Shown: positions 25,718 through 36,052, counted from the first letter of the stretch. The stretch: DNA of 64,000 nt from Deferribacter thermophilus (GCF_049472675.1 NZ_JAPNXM010000005.1:137976-201975); one strand, 5' to 3'. Notes: a model not told the origin generated them from the letters alone. Numbers and translations: made by a program.

Positions 25718-27358
25718 TTAATTGCCATTATATTTTTTTATATATGCTATCAATCCATTATATATCCCTTCAGCAATTTTTGCTCGATAATTTTTGTCTG
25801 CAAACTTCTTCGCCTCATATTTATTACTCAAAAACCCTGTCTCAATTAAAATTGAAGGCATCCTTGCACCAACTAAAACATAAAATGGAGCTTGTTTTAC
25901 ACCAAGATTAACACTTTTAAGATTTGAAACCAAATTATCTTGAACATCTTTGGCTAACAACAAAGATTCTTCAAGTTTTGAGTTGAGCATGATATCTTTT
26001 AATATCCCCTGTAGATCTGATAAAGATTTTTCTGTAGCCTGATTTTCAAATGCTGCTACTTCCAGTGCTGATTTATCCTTTGTAACATTAAGAACATAAG
26101 TCTCTACACCTTTTGCCATTTTATTCCTACTTGCATTAACATGTATTGAAACAAATATGTCAGCTTTATGTTTATTGGCAAAAGCTGTTCTTTCTTCTAA
26201 TGGAATAAATATATCTCTATCCCTTGTCAGTAAAACTTTTAAGTTCGTTTTACTTTTCAAAAGATCCCTCAAATATAGAGCTATATCCAAAACGATATCT
26301 TTTTCTTTTAGGCCATAATAGTTACATCCAGGATCTTTCCCGCCATGTCCTGGATCTATAACAATTGTTTTAATTTTCAATCCAAAAACAGAAGCAAGGG
26401 TATCATTATAATTGCTCTTATCATCTATGTTTTTAACAACATAACTCTTTAATCCACCTTTACTTGATACATCTATAACAATCCTCGCAGGGTTTGTAAG
26501 CTGAAAGACTGTAAAATCATCCACTGATATTGTATCCAAAACAACTCTAATAACATTATCTTTAAATTTCCCCCATCTAATGCGACTAATTAGACCATCT
26601 TTTACATCTATTGTGTTGGGTATTTTTTTTGATACATCAGAATCAAAAATATCGACAAACAATCTTGGGGGGAGATTTAACTTTTTATTCTCTTTAAGCC
26701 AGTGTTTTTCAAATTTTGCTTCTTCATTTAAATCTATAACTATTCTTGTGTAATCTTTATTTGACCAATATCTAATTCCTTCAATTAATACCTTATTAGT
26801 TTTTTTTACATATTTTGAACTGTTATTAGTATTTTTATAAGAAGTCTTTTTTGTCACTTTGTTCTTACTTGTGTCATTTTCAATCTTTGCTAATAAAATA
26901 TTTGCTTTTTTTATTACTGAACTTCTTGGATATTTAGATTTAAGCTTTTTTATCATATACTTACTACTCATATAATCTTTTTTGATATAATAGATATATG
27001 CTGCTTGATAATAAGCATCAGCTGCCCATCTGGATTTATAATTTGCAGCAAGGAGTCTAAAATATTTTAAAGCACTATTTAGATCATTTACATTTTTAAA
27101 CCTTTCATACGATTTTAAGTAAGTTTTTGCACACAAATAAAGTGCATCATCAGCTAATGAAGATTTGGGATATTTACTGTAAATTTCATAAAACTTTTCT
27201 GCAGTTAAAATATAGGACTCTCTAGAAACATTTTTTGACTTTTCTATATACAACAAATCCTTTTTAGCATTTTTATAATCAGAAGTTATATCTGCATATA
27301 TACTTCCACAAAAAGTAAAAAATATAAAAACTATTAATAAACTTTTAAACCTTTGCAT
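25718..27358 (-). CDS. N-acetylmuramoyl-L-alanine amidase with TPR-like and AMIN domains
   Basis: A 546-residue secreted cell-wall hydrolase. Signal peptide at about 1-22. Residues 25-155 are TPR/YbgF-like repeats (DDALYLCAKTYLKSYERF, ADAYYQAAYIYYIKKDYMSSKY). An AMIN domain lies at about 185-310 (ARIVIDVSSKG). The C-terminal amidase_3 domain has the zinc ligands in TIVIDPGHGGKDPG, a catalytic Glu in LLTRDRDIFIPLEERTAFAN, DIFVSIHVNAS, and ILIETGFLSN. It cleaves the glycan-peptide bond of peptidoglycan. The TPR front end is unusual next to textbook AmiC. It is coupled with uvrA (overlap 14) and tamB (adjacent). Confidence 0.92.
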   Translation of the reverse strand: MQRFKSLLIVFIFFTFCGSIYADITSDYKNAKKDLLYIEKSKNVSRESYILTAEKFYEIYSKYPKSSLADDALYLCAKTYLKSYERFKNVNDLNSALKYFRLLAANYKSRWAADAYYQAAYIYYIKKDYMSSKYMIKKLKSKYPRSSVIKKANILLAKIENDTSKNKVTKKTSYKNTNNSSKYVKKTNKVLIEGIRYWSNKDYTRIVIDLNEEAKFEKHWLKENKKLNLPPRLFVDIFDSDVSKKIPNTIDVKDGLISRIRWGKFKDNVIRVVLDTISVDDFTVFQLTNPARIVIDVSSKGGLKSYVVKNIDDKSNYNDTLASVFGLKIKTIVIDPGHGGKDPGCNYYGLKEKDIVLDIALYLRDLLKSKTNLKVLLTRDRDIFIPLEERTAFANKHKADIFVSIHVNASRNKMAKGVETYVLNVTKDKSALEVAAFENQATEKSLSDLQGILKDIMLNSKLEESLLLAKDVQDNLVSNLKSVNLGVKQAPFYVLVGARMPSILIETGFLSNKYEAKKFADKNYRAKIAEGIYNGLIAYIKKYNGN

Positions 27359-30158
27359 GTAATTTACCTTTTAGATATTGTCCAGTATAAGATGTTTTAC
27401 AGTTTGCACACTCTTCTGGTGTACCACAAAATACTATATTACCCCCTTTATCACCACCTTCTGGTCCAAGGTCAATTATATAATCAGCACATTTTATCAC
27501 ATCTAAGTTATGCTCAATAATAATTACTGTATTTCCAGCATCTACCAATCTGTAAAAAACATCAATTAGTTTTTTTACATCATCCATATGCAAACCAGTT
27601 GTAGGCTCATCAAATAAATATAAAGTCTTACCTGTCATCTTTTTCATTAATTCTCTTGCAAGTTTAATCCTTTGAGCTTCGCCACCTGATAATGTTGTAG
27701 CTGGCTGTCCTAACTTTATATAACCAAGCCCAACATCTCGCAAAATTTGTAGCTTATTTTTTAGCTTTGGTATATTTTCAAAAAATTCATAAGCTTGATT
27801 TACCGTCATATCTAAAACTTCTGCAATATTTTTCCCTTTATAGGTTATATCCAGCGTATCCCTATTATACCTTGCTCCATGACAAACATCACATTTTACA
27901 TACATATCTGGGAGAAAATGCATTTCAATCTTTATATACCCCTCCCCTTGACAATGCTCACATCTACCACCTTTTACATTAAAACTAAATCTACCCATTT
28001 TATAGCCGCGCTTCTTTGCATCAACTGTCATGGCAAAAATCTCTCTAATATCTGTAAAAACACCCGTGTATGTAGCAGGATTTGATCTAGGTGTTCTACC
28101 TATTGGGCTTTGATCAATATCAATTATTTTATCTATATTTTCAATACCTAATAAATCTTCACAATTCTCTTTCTTAACATTTTGACCTCTCAGCTTTCTA
28201 ACAACAGAGTCATAAAGCACATCTATTATAAGTGTCGATTTGCCAGAACCACTAACCCCCGTTACACAAATCATAGTCCCAAGAGGAAAAGCCACATCGA
28301 TGTTTTTTAAGTTATGCCTTCTAGCATTCTTTATTTTTATATATTTACCATTCCCTTTTCTTCTTTCATGCGGAATATCAATCGTAAGCTTACCAGATAA
28401 GTATTTTCCTGTTAATGATTTTTCACACCTTATCAACTCTTCAGGAGTTCCAGAAAATACAACTTCACCACCATTTCTACCAGCATGAGGACCCATATCG
28501 ATTACCCAGTCAGAGGATAAGATTGTATCTTCATCGTGCTCTACAACTACTACCGTATTGCCAATATCTCTTAACCCTTTTAATGTTTTTATAAGTCTGT
28601 CATTATCCCTTTGGTGCAAACCGATACTGGGCTCATCCAATACATACAACACTCCAGTCAAGCCTGCTCCTATTTGGGTAGCAAGCCTTATCCTTTGAGA
28701 TTCCCCTCCACTTAAAGTTCCAGAGCTTCTATTTAATGTCAAATATTCTAAACCCACATCTACTAAAAACTTCAACCTTCTTTCGATCTCTCGCAAAACC
28801 CTTTCAGCAACTTTAGCCCTAAAACCATCAAACCTTAATTCTCTAATAAAATCGTACAACTCTTCAATTGTCATCCCAGATATTTCTGCAATATTTTTAC
28901 CCCCTATTTTTATAGCCAAAGATTCCTTTTTCAGTCTTGTGCCGTTACACAATTCACAATGCATTTCAGACATAAATTGCTTTGCAAAATCCACATCTGA
29001 CTTACTTGTTGAATATAATTTCTCTTTTAAATACCCAAGGACACCAGCAAATTTCTTTTTATAAAAAATTTTCTTATCACCTTTGAAAGTGTACATTTCT
29101 AAAGGCTCTTCTAACCCATATAATAAAATATCCAATTTATCCTTTTCCAATGCATCAACAGGTTTATTCAAATCAATATTATATTTTTCACTTAAAGTTA
29201 AAAGTGTATTGTAAAAATAAAAATCATCAACCCCTTCCCAAGGCTTAATTGCTCCATCCCTTATGGACAATCTTTTATCTGGTATGATCAAATCTAAATC
29301 AAAGATCATTTTACTACCTATACCATCACATTCGGGACATGCACCATAGGGGTTATTAAATGAAAAAATCCTTGGCTCAATTTCAGCAAAACTTACACCA
29401 CAATCAACACATGAAAATTTTTCACTAAAAAGCTTCCTTTCATCTCCAGATTTTACAATAACCAAACCATCAGATAATCTTAGCGCTACTTCTACAGAAT
29501 CTGTTATTCTCCTTTTGATATCCTCTTTAATAATTACTCTATCAACTACAACTTCTATATCATGCTTTATATTTTTATTAAGTTCTGGAGCATCTTCAAA
29601 TCTAATAAGTTCCCCATCAACATAGCCTCGCACAAACCCTTCTTTTAATAAATTTTTAAACAGTTGTTTGTATTCACCCTTTTTCCCTCTTACAACTGGT
29701 GATAATACCTCTAGTTTTGTAGAAATAGGGTATTCTAATATCTTATCAACAATCTGCTGCACTGTATACTTCTCAATCCTTTTTCCACACTCTGGACAAA
29801 AAACATCCCCAACTCTAGCAAACAACAGCCTCAAATAATCGTATATCTCCGTAACGGTTCCAACCGTAGATCTTGGATTACTACTAATTGTTTTTTGCTC
29901 AATACAGATAGAGGGGGATAAATACTCTATAGAATCCACATCAGGCTTTTCCATCAATTCTAAAAATTGCCTAGCATAAGCAGAAAGAGATTCCACATAC
30001 CTTCTTTGCCCCTCTGCATAAAGAGTATCTATTGCAAGTGAAGATTTACCTGATCCGCTGACACCTGTAATTACTACCAGCTTATTTTTAGGGATATCAA
30101 CATCTATATTTTTTAGATTATGTTGCCTTGCCCCTCTAACAATAATTTTATCACTCAT
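27345..30158 (-). CDS. uvrA: Excinuclease ABC subunit A
   Basis: A 937-residue damage-recognition ATPase of nucleotide excision repair. Both ABC modules are complete: Walker A GVSGSGKSSL near residue 33 and GVSGSGKSTL near 637, and signature LSGGESQRIRLA and LSGGEAQRIKLA. Zinc motifs are CPEC/C-type near the N-terminus, CVDCG-CPEC in the insertion region, and CEHCQGEGYIK-CDVCHG in the second half. The ATG at 30158 is chosen over a TTG one codon earlier. It overlaps the FapA-like gene by eight bases. Confidence 0.97.
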   Translation of the reverse strand: MSDKIIVRGARQHNLKNIDVDIPKNKLVVITGVSGSGKSSLAIDTLYAEGQRRYVESLSAYARQFLELMEKPDVDSIEYLSPSICIEQKTISSNPRSTVGTVTEIYDYLRLLFARVGDVFCPECGKRIEKYTVQQIVDKILEYPISTKLEVLSPVVRGKKGEYKQLFKNLLKEGFVRGYVDGELIRFEDAPELNKNIKHDIEVVVDRVIIKEDIKRRITDSVEVALRLSDGLVIVKSGDERKLFSEKFSCVDCGVSFAEIEPRIFSFNNPYGACPECDGIGSKMIFDLDLIIPDKRLSIRDGAIKPWEGVDDFYFYNTLLTLSEKYNIDLNKPVDALEKDKLDILLYGLEEPLEMYTFKGDKKIFYKKKFAGVLGYLKEKLYSTSKSDVDFAKQFMSEMHCELCNGTRLKKESLAIKIGGKNIAEISGMTIEELYDFIRELRFDGFRAKVAERVLREIERRLKFLVDVGLEYLTLNRSSGTLSGGESQRIRLATQIGAGLTGVLYVLDEPSIGLHQRDNDRLIKTLKGLRDIGNTVVVVEHDEDTILSSDWVIDMGPHAGRNGGEVVFSGTPEELIRCEKSLTGKYLSGKLTIDIPHERRKGNGKYIKIKNARRHNLKNIDVAFPLGTMICVTGVSGSGKSTLIIDVLYDSVVRKLRGQNVKKENCEDLLGIENIDKIIDIDQSPIGRTPRSNPATYTGVFTDIREIFAMTVDAKKRGYKMGRFSFNVKGGRCEHCQGEGYIKIEMHFLPDMYVKCDVCHGARYNRDTLDITYKGKNIAEVLDMTVNQAYEFFENIPKLKNKLQILRDVGLGYIKLGQPATTLSGGEAQRIKLARELMKKMTGKTLYLFDEPTTGLHMDDVKKLIDVFYRLVDAGNTVIIIEHNLDVIKCADYIIDLGPEGGDKGGNIVFCGTPEECANCKTSYTGQYLKGKLHAKV

Positions 30159-31680
30159 CAATTTCGCTCAACCCTTCTAAACTAACCCAACCAACTTGAT
30201 TGTATTTTGGTTCTAAAAAGAACAAAACTTCTTTTACTTCTTCATTTACCTTATAAATAGCATCACAAATTTTAATATCAAGACCAGAATGAACAACCCC
30301 TTTTACCCTTATTTTTGCTTTTTTATTAAATAGTTTATTTTTATACTCATTTATATCTTTTTTCAACTCATCAATTTTCTCTAATATTTTCTTTCTTATT
30401 ATTAAAGTTTTCTTTACCTGTTCACTATTTCTTACACTTTTGTTACTCAAATCAATTTTTTTGAGCGTATCGTCTATTTTATTTAGATTTATCAAGTATT
30501 TATCTAACTCTCTTTCTTTTTCTTCAATATATTTCAAAAAAAACGGATTTATACCAACAATCAAATTAAACTTCTCACTACCAACACTACCAAGCTCTAA
30601 ACATTCTACACCATTAAAGCTTTCTAATACACCTCCAGCTATCTGCCCTTTATTTTCAACAGCCACTATCTTTCCACCTGATTTCAAATGACAGTTTAGC
30701 GCATAATTTTTTATAACTATATCCCCTTTTGCTTCTATGATTGCATTTTCTGCAAATCTTAAAATAAAATTTTTTTCTGCATACATTCTATTTTTTAATT
30801 TCCCTTTTACACCTTGGTTTATAATTATATTTTCTCCAGCCTCAAGTTTTGCATCTTCACAAATACCATCTATAATAATATCTTTTGAAGCTTTAATGGC
30901 AAAATCACCTAAAACATCACCAATTACATGGACTGTACCCACAAAGTCGATATTACCTGTAGAATAATCCACCTGCTTTACTGTATATACGGGATAAACT
31001 GCTAATTTAAAATTTTCAAAAACAACATATCCATCGATAGATGCCACATATTTTCTGCCATTATCTAATACTTCCACCCCTTCTAAAACAACTATCTCAA
31101 TATCTTTACCTTCTTCAGAAGGGATCACACCCCCTTTTACCGTAACACCAGGAACACCTTTGGTAGCAGGTATTTTTGTAATAAGTAACTCACCCTTTTT
31201 AACATTAATTATTTTAGAAATATCTTTGTAATCTATTTTTCGTTGTGTATCTTCTTTATCTTTTTTCATCTTCTCTTCAAAATGCAAAATTAATTTTGCA
31301 TCTTTCCCTTTTATCGGATGAATCCCTTGTGCCACTGTAATGTTTCGAACAACAAACCTTTTATTATAAAGTTCAAAGGCTTCTTTCAGTCTCTCAGTGT
31401 AAATATCCTTTATATTTTCCTCTGTAAGAATTTCCAAAATATCGTTTAAAGTATAACTTTTACCATTTAGATCAGGATATAGCGAAATTTTTAAAATCAA
31501 ATCATTGTTTAAATACTCTAAATTTACCTTTGAATCAAAAACTATTTCTCCATTAATTTCAGCTAAAAGATAATCTGATTCCTCTTTTATAGTATAATTA
31601 TGACTCTTTAAGTTATAAACTTTTTCTAAAATTTCTTTAAATTCTTCTTTCTTTTCAACTTTTAAATATTTTAATATCAT
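30151..31680 (-). CDS. FapA (DUF342) family polymer-forming protein
   Basis: A 509-residue cytoplasmic protein. The N-terminal 130 residues form a lead domain, followed by the DUF342 signature KKGELLITKIPATKGVPG. A right-handed parallel beta-helix region comes next (GTVHVIGDVLGDFAIKA, KDIIIDGICEDAKLEAGENI), and then a C-terminal coiled coil at about 385-450. Homologues are found near motility and sensory genes and some are implicated in flagellar control or cell-envelope sensing; no fixed function is known. It starts at the base after the histidine-kinase stop, so the two are one unit. Confidence 0.85.
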   Translation of the reverse strand: MILKYLKVEKKEEFKEILEKVYNLKSHNYTIKEESDYLLAEINGEIVFDSKVNLEYLNNDLILKISLYPDLNGKSYTLNDILEILTEENIKDIYTERLKEAFELYNKRFVVRNITVAQGIHPIKGKDAKLILHFEEKMKKDKEDTQRKIDYKDISKIINVKKGELLITKIPATKGVPGVTVKGGVIPSEEGKDIEIVVLEGVEVLDNGRKYVASIDGYVVFENFKLAVYPVYTVKQVDYSTGNIDFVGTVHVIGDVLGDFAIKASKDIIIDGICEDAKLEAGENIIINQGVKGKLKNRMYAEKNFILRFAENAIIEAKGDIVIKNYALNCHLKSGGKIVAVENKGQIAGGVLESFNGVECLELGSVGSEKFNLIVGINPFFLKYIEEKERELDKYLINLNKIDDTLKKIDLSNKSVRNSEQVKKTLIIRKKILEKIDELKKDINEYKNKLFNKKAKIRVKGVVHSGLDIKICDAIYKVNEEVKEVLFFLEPKYNQVGWVSLEGLSEIDE

Positions 31681-32829
31681 CTAAATTGGCAACTTTATTA
31701 TAAATTTAGTATATTCACCCTCTACAGAATCAGCACCAATTTCTCCTCCATGAGCTTGTATAATCTCTTTAGCCACAGCAAGTCCAAGTCCAGTCCCCTT
31801 TATTTTTCCAGCAGTAAAAAACGGATCAAATATTTTATCTATATTTTCTTTTTTTATCCCAGGCCCATTATCAAAAAACTCAAATACAGCTAGCTTGTCA
31901 TCAACCTCAACTGTGAGTTTAATCAACCCTTTTTCATTTAATGCTTCAATAGAGTTACTCAATAAGTTCATGAAAACTCTAAAAATCTTTTCTTTATCAA
32001 TAAATAACTCAATATCACTATTATAATAAATTTCAAAATTAATTTCTGTGAATCTAAGCATAATATTAGCATGTTTGGTTATTAAATTAAGTAGCTCGCT
32101 TAATAATACCTTTTCCTTTTTCAGCAGAATATTTCTTTTAGAAAAGTCTAAAATATCCAGTGTAAGTCCATGAATCAATTTTAATTCGGTTATAATTGAA
32201 TCAGTATATTCTTTTATATCAGGATTATCTTCAATCTCAATCTCCATAAGTTCTAAATACCCCTGAACTATATTCAACAAGTTTTTTATATCATGAGCAA
32301 TTGCTGAGGTAAATTTCCCAATTAGTGCCAACTTTTCATTCCTTTTTTCCTCTTCGTATAAATTGTATCTTTCTATTGCCAATGCACACTGAGATGAAAG
32401 GTATTTTCCTATTTTTATATCATTCTCATCAAAATAATCATCTATTTTATCAGTAATATTTAATACTCCGATGACTTTCTCTTTTACTTTCAAAGGGATA
32501 CACATATAAGATTTAGCTTGATATCCAAAATCTTTATTTGGCTCATTTATCTCATTTATTATTAATGGTTCACCAGTTTGTGCAACTTTACCACTTGCTC
32601 CATCACCTATTTTTACCTTAAAATCTTTATAATCAAAATTAAGCCCTGCACCTGCTACTATTTTTAAACAATCACCTTCTTTCAACATTACAGAGACTCT
32701 TTGTACCTGCAAATATTCCTTTGCAAGCTCAACTATTCTTTTAAGCAATGAATCAATATCAGTTATCATGTTCATTATTTCAGATATTTCAACAAGGATA
32801 TCCAAAAAATCTTTGTTTTTACTATTCAT
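31681..32829 (-). CDS. GAF-domain sensor histidine kinase
   Basis: A 382-residue cytoplasmic two-component kinase without transmembrane helices. A GAF domain lies at about 20-160 (VMLKEGDCLKIVAGAGL, YMCIPLKVKEKVIGVLNI). HisKA has the phospho-acceptor His in SAIAHDIKNLLNIVQGY. The HATPase domain has N-box LLSNSIEALNEKG, G1 FFDNGPGIKKENI, F-box IFDPFFT and G2 GTGLGLAVAKEI. No response regulator is adjacent. The ATG at 32829 is preferred to the TTG before it. It is translated between mqnC and the FapA-like gene, an uncommon grouping. Confidence 0.92.
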   Translation of the reverse strand: MNSKNKDFLDILVEISEIMNMITDIDSLLKRIVELAKEYLQVQRVSVMLKEGDCLKIVAGAGLNFDYKDFKVKIGDGASGKVAQTGEPLIINEINEPNKDFGYQAKSYMCIPLKVKEKVIGVLNITDKIDDYFDENDIKIGKYLSSQCALAIERYNLYEEEKRNEKLALIGKFTSAIAHDIKNLLNIVQGYLELMEIEIEDNPDIKEYTDSIITELKLIHGLTLDILDFSKRNILLKKEKVLLSELLNLITKHANIMLRFTEINFEIYYNSDIELFIDKEKIFRVFMNLLSNSIEALNEKGLIKLTVEVDDKLAVFEFFDNGPGIKKENIDKIFDPFFTAGKIKGTGLGLAVAKEIIQAHGGEIGADSVEGEYTKFIIKLPI

Positions 32830-33877
32830 CAAAAATCCTTAAAATATTATACTGCATATCCCTTTGGGCCGGTATAAAACCAGCTCTTTTTATATAATGT
32901 ATTATCTCATCTAAAGAAATCCTATATGTTGCTCCACAAGCAGCAACAACATTTTCTTCAATCATTAAACTTCCAAAATCATTCCCACCAAAATAAAGGC
33001 CTATTTGCCCAATTTTAGGCCCTTGTGTGACCCAAGAGACCTGTATATTATCAATATTATCAAAATAAATTCTCGATAGTGCTAAAATTTTTAGGTATTC
33101 ATAGGCAGTAACATGTTCTCCACCAAGCTCAGTATTATCAGGCTGGAAAGGCCATGGGATAAATGCTGTAAAACCACCTGTAATATCTTGTAAATTTCTA
33201 ACTTTTTCCAGATGTTCAACAATCAATTCAATCGGATCATTTTTTTTAAACATCATGGTAGCAGTAGTTCTCAGTCCCAGCTCATGAGCAACCCTCATAA
33301 CTTCAAGCCATTGGGATGAATTTATTTTATTTGGACTTATTTTAGCTCTTTCACTATCTACAAGAAGTTCTGCACCACCACCTGGGATAGAATCTAATCC
33401 AGCTTCAATCAATCTTTTTAAAGTATCCTCAATAGTCAAATTGGATACTTTAGCAATATGATAAATTTCTGGTGGTGAAAAACCATGAACCCACACACCT
33501 TGTTCTTTTATGAACTTTAGCATATCCTCATAAAACTCAATATCAAAATCAGGGTGTAATCCACCTTGAAGCAAAATCTGAGTACCATTTAGCTCTTTTG
33601 TTTCATCAATCTTTCTCTTCAATGTTTCTTTATCAATAACATATGCATCAGGTTCATCCTTACTGCGATAAAAAGCACAAAACTTACATTTACAAACACA
33701 GATGTTTGTATAATTTATATTTCTATCAATGACAAATGTTACAATATTATCAGGGTGTTTCTCTCTTCTAATATTATTAGCCAACTCACCAAGCTCTAAT
33801 AAATCAAGCTTATTATAAAGCTCTATGGCATAATCACTATCAATTCTTTCAGTTATCTTATAATTCATATTCACCAT
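32822..33877 (-). CDS. mqnC: Cyclic dehypoxanthinyl futalosine synthase (radical SAM)
   Basis: A 351-residue radical-SAM enzyme of the futalosine route to menaquinone. The 4Fe-4S cluster motif is CVCKCKFCAFYR (CxxxCxxC). Family-specific patterns are VIDRNINYTNICV, LLQGGLHPDFDIEFYEDML, SIPGGGAELLVDSERAKISP, TTATMMFK and AGFIPAQRDMQYNIL. The last distinguishes MqnC from MqnE. Other mqn genes are not in the window. It overlaps the upstream metallo-hydrolase by 20 bases. Two ATG codons (33877 and 33868) are possible starts. Confidence 0.93.
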   Translation of the reverse strand: MVNMNYKITERIDSDYAIELYNKLDLLELGELANNIRREKHPDNIVTFVIDRNINYTNICVCKCKFCAFYRSKDEPDAYVIDKETLKRKIDETKELNGTQILLQGGLHPDFDIEFYEDMLKFIKEQGVWVHGFSPPEIYHIAKVSNLTIEDTLKRLIEAGLDSIPGGGAELLVDSERAKISPNKINSSQWLEVMRVAHELGLRTTATMMFKKNDPIELIVEHLEKVRNLQDITGGFTAFIPWPFQPDNTELGGEHVTAYEYLKILALSRIYFDNIDNIQVSWVTQGPKIGQIGLYFGGNDFGSLMIEENVVAACGATYRISLDEIIHYIKRAGFIPAQRDMQYNILRIFDE

Positions 33878-34544
33878 TTACCTCTAATATAATTGGTTCT
33901 AATCCATTATCTATACATTTTGTCTTGAAATCACTAATATCTACTGTAATTATATCCCATGTATTAAAATGAATCGGTATAATCTTTTTTACTTTTAACA
34001 GCTTAGCTGCATAAATAGCCTCTTCAGTATTCATGGTAAAGTTATCCCCAACAGGTAGTATAGCTAAATCCGGTTTTAATAGCTCACCAATTAATTCCAT
34101 ATCTTTAAAAAGTGCTGTATCACCTGCTACATATATAGTTTTTCCATCGATATTCACAACAAATCCAGCTGGATTTCCCGCATACAAAATTGTACCCTCA
34201 TCATTTATAGATGATGAATGTACTGCAGGAACCATTTTTACCCAACCAAAGTCAAAATCTTTTTTACCACCTATATTCATAGGGATAATATCTGTAAGCC
34301 CCTTTTTTTGTAGATAATTTGTTATTTCAAATATAGCCACAACAGGTATATTCCTCTTTTTTGCTAGATAAACTGTATCACCTATATGGTCTGGATGTCC
34401 ATGAGTAACAAGAATCAAATCAGCCTCTACATCATCAAGACCTATTTTTGCAGCTGGATTCTCTTTAATAAAAGGATCTATCAATAGCTTTTTACTACCT
34501 AAAATTTGTATAGAAGCATGCCCTAACCACTTTATTGTTGGCAT
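33858..34544 (-). CDS. UPF0173-type metal-dependent hydrolase (metallo-beta-lactamase fold)
   Basis: A 228-residue protein of the metallo-beta-lactamase superfamily. It begins IKWLGHASIQI and LLIDPFIKENP. The metal-binding motif is LVTHGHPDHIGD. Further ligands are in PAVHSSS, YVAGDTALFKDM and KIIPIHFNTW. Proteins of this UPF0173 type are widespread but have no firmly assigned substrate. A strong ribosome site, GGAGGTG, precedes the ATG. First gene of a minus-strand run through mqnC to tamA. Confidence 0.87.
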   Translation of the reverse strand: MPTIKWLGHASIQILGSKKLLIDPFIKENPAAKIGLDDVEADLILVTHGHPDHIGDTVYLAKKRNIPVVAIFEITNYLQKKGLTDIIPMNIGGKKDFDFGWVKMVPAVHSSSINDEGTILYAGNPAGFVVNIDGKTIYVAGDTALFKDMELIGELLKPDLAILPVGDNFTMNTEEAIYAAKLLKVKKIIPIHFNTWDIITVDISDFKTKCIDNGLEPIILEVNGEYEL

Positions 34545-34621
34545 AATACACCTCCAAGTTTCTTATATTTAAGATTAACATATATAATGGTAATTTCAAA
34601 GTTTATTTTCAATCATAAAAG

Positions 34622-36052
34622 TTAGTTGATTAATTTTTTAATCCTTTTCTTCCCAATAATTTTATAAAAATTAAAATCCCTGTAGACCGTGTTATTTTTA
34701 ATACCTTTAATACCACTTAAGTAATTAGAACTATAAAAGTGTTCATTAATTTCATTGTTTACATATGTTATAATATCATACCCAACAATAGCTTCAAAAT
34801 TTGGTTCCATATTGTAAAACTGTTTGTAACTATAATAAAAATTTTTATTATCTTCACTACACACCAAACACACAGGTGTAACTATGATACTGCCCTTAAA
34901 ATAACTATAAAAATTTTCATCAAACAATTTTGTATCTAAAAAATCAGTCCCAACAAAAAGATTTATATTATCAGGATATTTAGCAAAATATTTAATTAAT
35001 GGCACCTTTTCAAATATTTTATCGTACTTACCAACATAAACAAAATAAAAATCTGATTCGTTATCACTTTCATCATTAAATGTAATAAAGAATTGTTTTA
35101 GAAAATTCTTATCATCGTTTATAATTTCTCTTTCTGAAAAATTATCAACTTGAGAACTTATTATATAAAAGTTATCAATATCATTTAAATAAAGATAATT
35201 TTCTATTTCCTTTGCTTCCTCGTTAAAGTCAAAAGAAAAATCTATTACCTCATTGTAGAGTTTATCACCAATTTTTTGAGATTCACTATTTATCAACCAT
35301 CTACCATCACAATCATTTTTAAAATCTATTTTAAAGTCTAAATTATTTATTTTGATATTTAGCAACATCCCTTTTATTAAATCGCTTTCAAAGTTTTTTG
35401 TGATAACACATATCTTACTATCGTCAAAAATATTACTGATTTCATTTTTATCTTCTGATACAACTGTATTATTGTCTATTATATTAGTGCTCTCTTCTTT
35501 TATCTCTTTTACTTCCCTCTTTTTTATTTCCTCTTTTTTATTAATTTTTACTACCTTTTTAAAAGTATTATTATAAAGTTCTGTTATGCATCGATTTCCA
35601 TATTCCTTAACTTCATATTGAGAGCATATTAATGCAGATAAGCCATCTTTATTATTGAATTTTAATAGTGAGATTAATATACTGTCAGCACTTTTTTTGT
35701 CATGGTTTCTAATATAGATGTCAAAAAGCCATAATAACCTGGCATATTCTAACGATTCATCTTCTGATTTATATTTTTCTAACAATTTTATACTCTTCTT
35801 ATACTTATGAGTTTTATAATAGTGCCCACCTAATAAAACATAACCGTTATTTCTATTTCCAAGATTATCAGAATTAATTAATTTTTTATAAAACCTGATA
35901 TCATTATCATCAGCCTTCTTTGTAATATAATAAAGAACAGAATAACCCTTTATTGCTTCTGGCTCTTTAACTTTAACTGATACGCAACTAACTAAGATGG
36001 TTACGATACAAAATAACATAACTTCTTTTAAAAGGCTTCTCAACTCGCACAT
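34622..36052 (-). CDS. Putative lipoprotein with periplasmic-binding-protein-like domain (LpoA-like)
   Basis: A 476-residue protein with a lipoprotein signal: charged N-region, hydrophobic stretch VMLFCIVTILVSC, and LVSC lipobox. The N-terminal third is helical and TPR-like (YYKTHKYKKSIKLLEKY, then LLWLFDIYIR). The rest looks like a type I periplasmic-binding fold, with CVITKNFESDLIKGM at its start, VGYDIITYVNNEINEHF, and the terminal LSGIKGIKNNTVYRDFNFY pattern seen in branched-chain-amino-acid-receptor relatives. That layout resembles LpoA, the outer-membrane activator of penicillin-binding protein 1A; this is an inference. The start at 36052 has GGAG upstream; 36019 is the alternative. It overlaps rsmG by 65 bases. 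Confidence 0.6.
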   Translation of the reverse strand: MCELRSLLKEVMLFCIVTILVSCVSVKVKEPEAIKGYSVLYYITKKADDNDIRFYKKLINSDNLGNRNNGYVLLGGHYYKTHKYKKSIKLLEKYKSEDESLEYARLLWLFDIYIRNHDKKSADSILISLLKFNNKDGLSALICSQYEVKEYGNRCITELYNNTFKKVVKINKKEEIKKREVKEIKEESTNIIDNNTVVSEDKNEISNIFDDSKICVITKNFESDLIKGMLLNIKINNLDFKIDFKNDCDGRWLINSESQKIGDKLYNEVIDFSFDFNEEAKEIENYLYLNDIDNFYIISSQVDNFSEREIINDDKNFLKQFFITFNDESDNESDFYFVYVGKYDKIFEKVPLIKYFAKYPDNINLFVGTDFLDTKLFDENFYSYFKGSIIVTPVCLVCSEDNKNFYYSYKQFYNMEPNFEAIVGYDIITYVNNEINEHFYSSNYLSGIKGIKNNTVYRDFNFYKIIGKKRIKKLIN

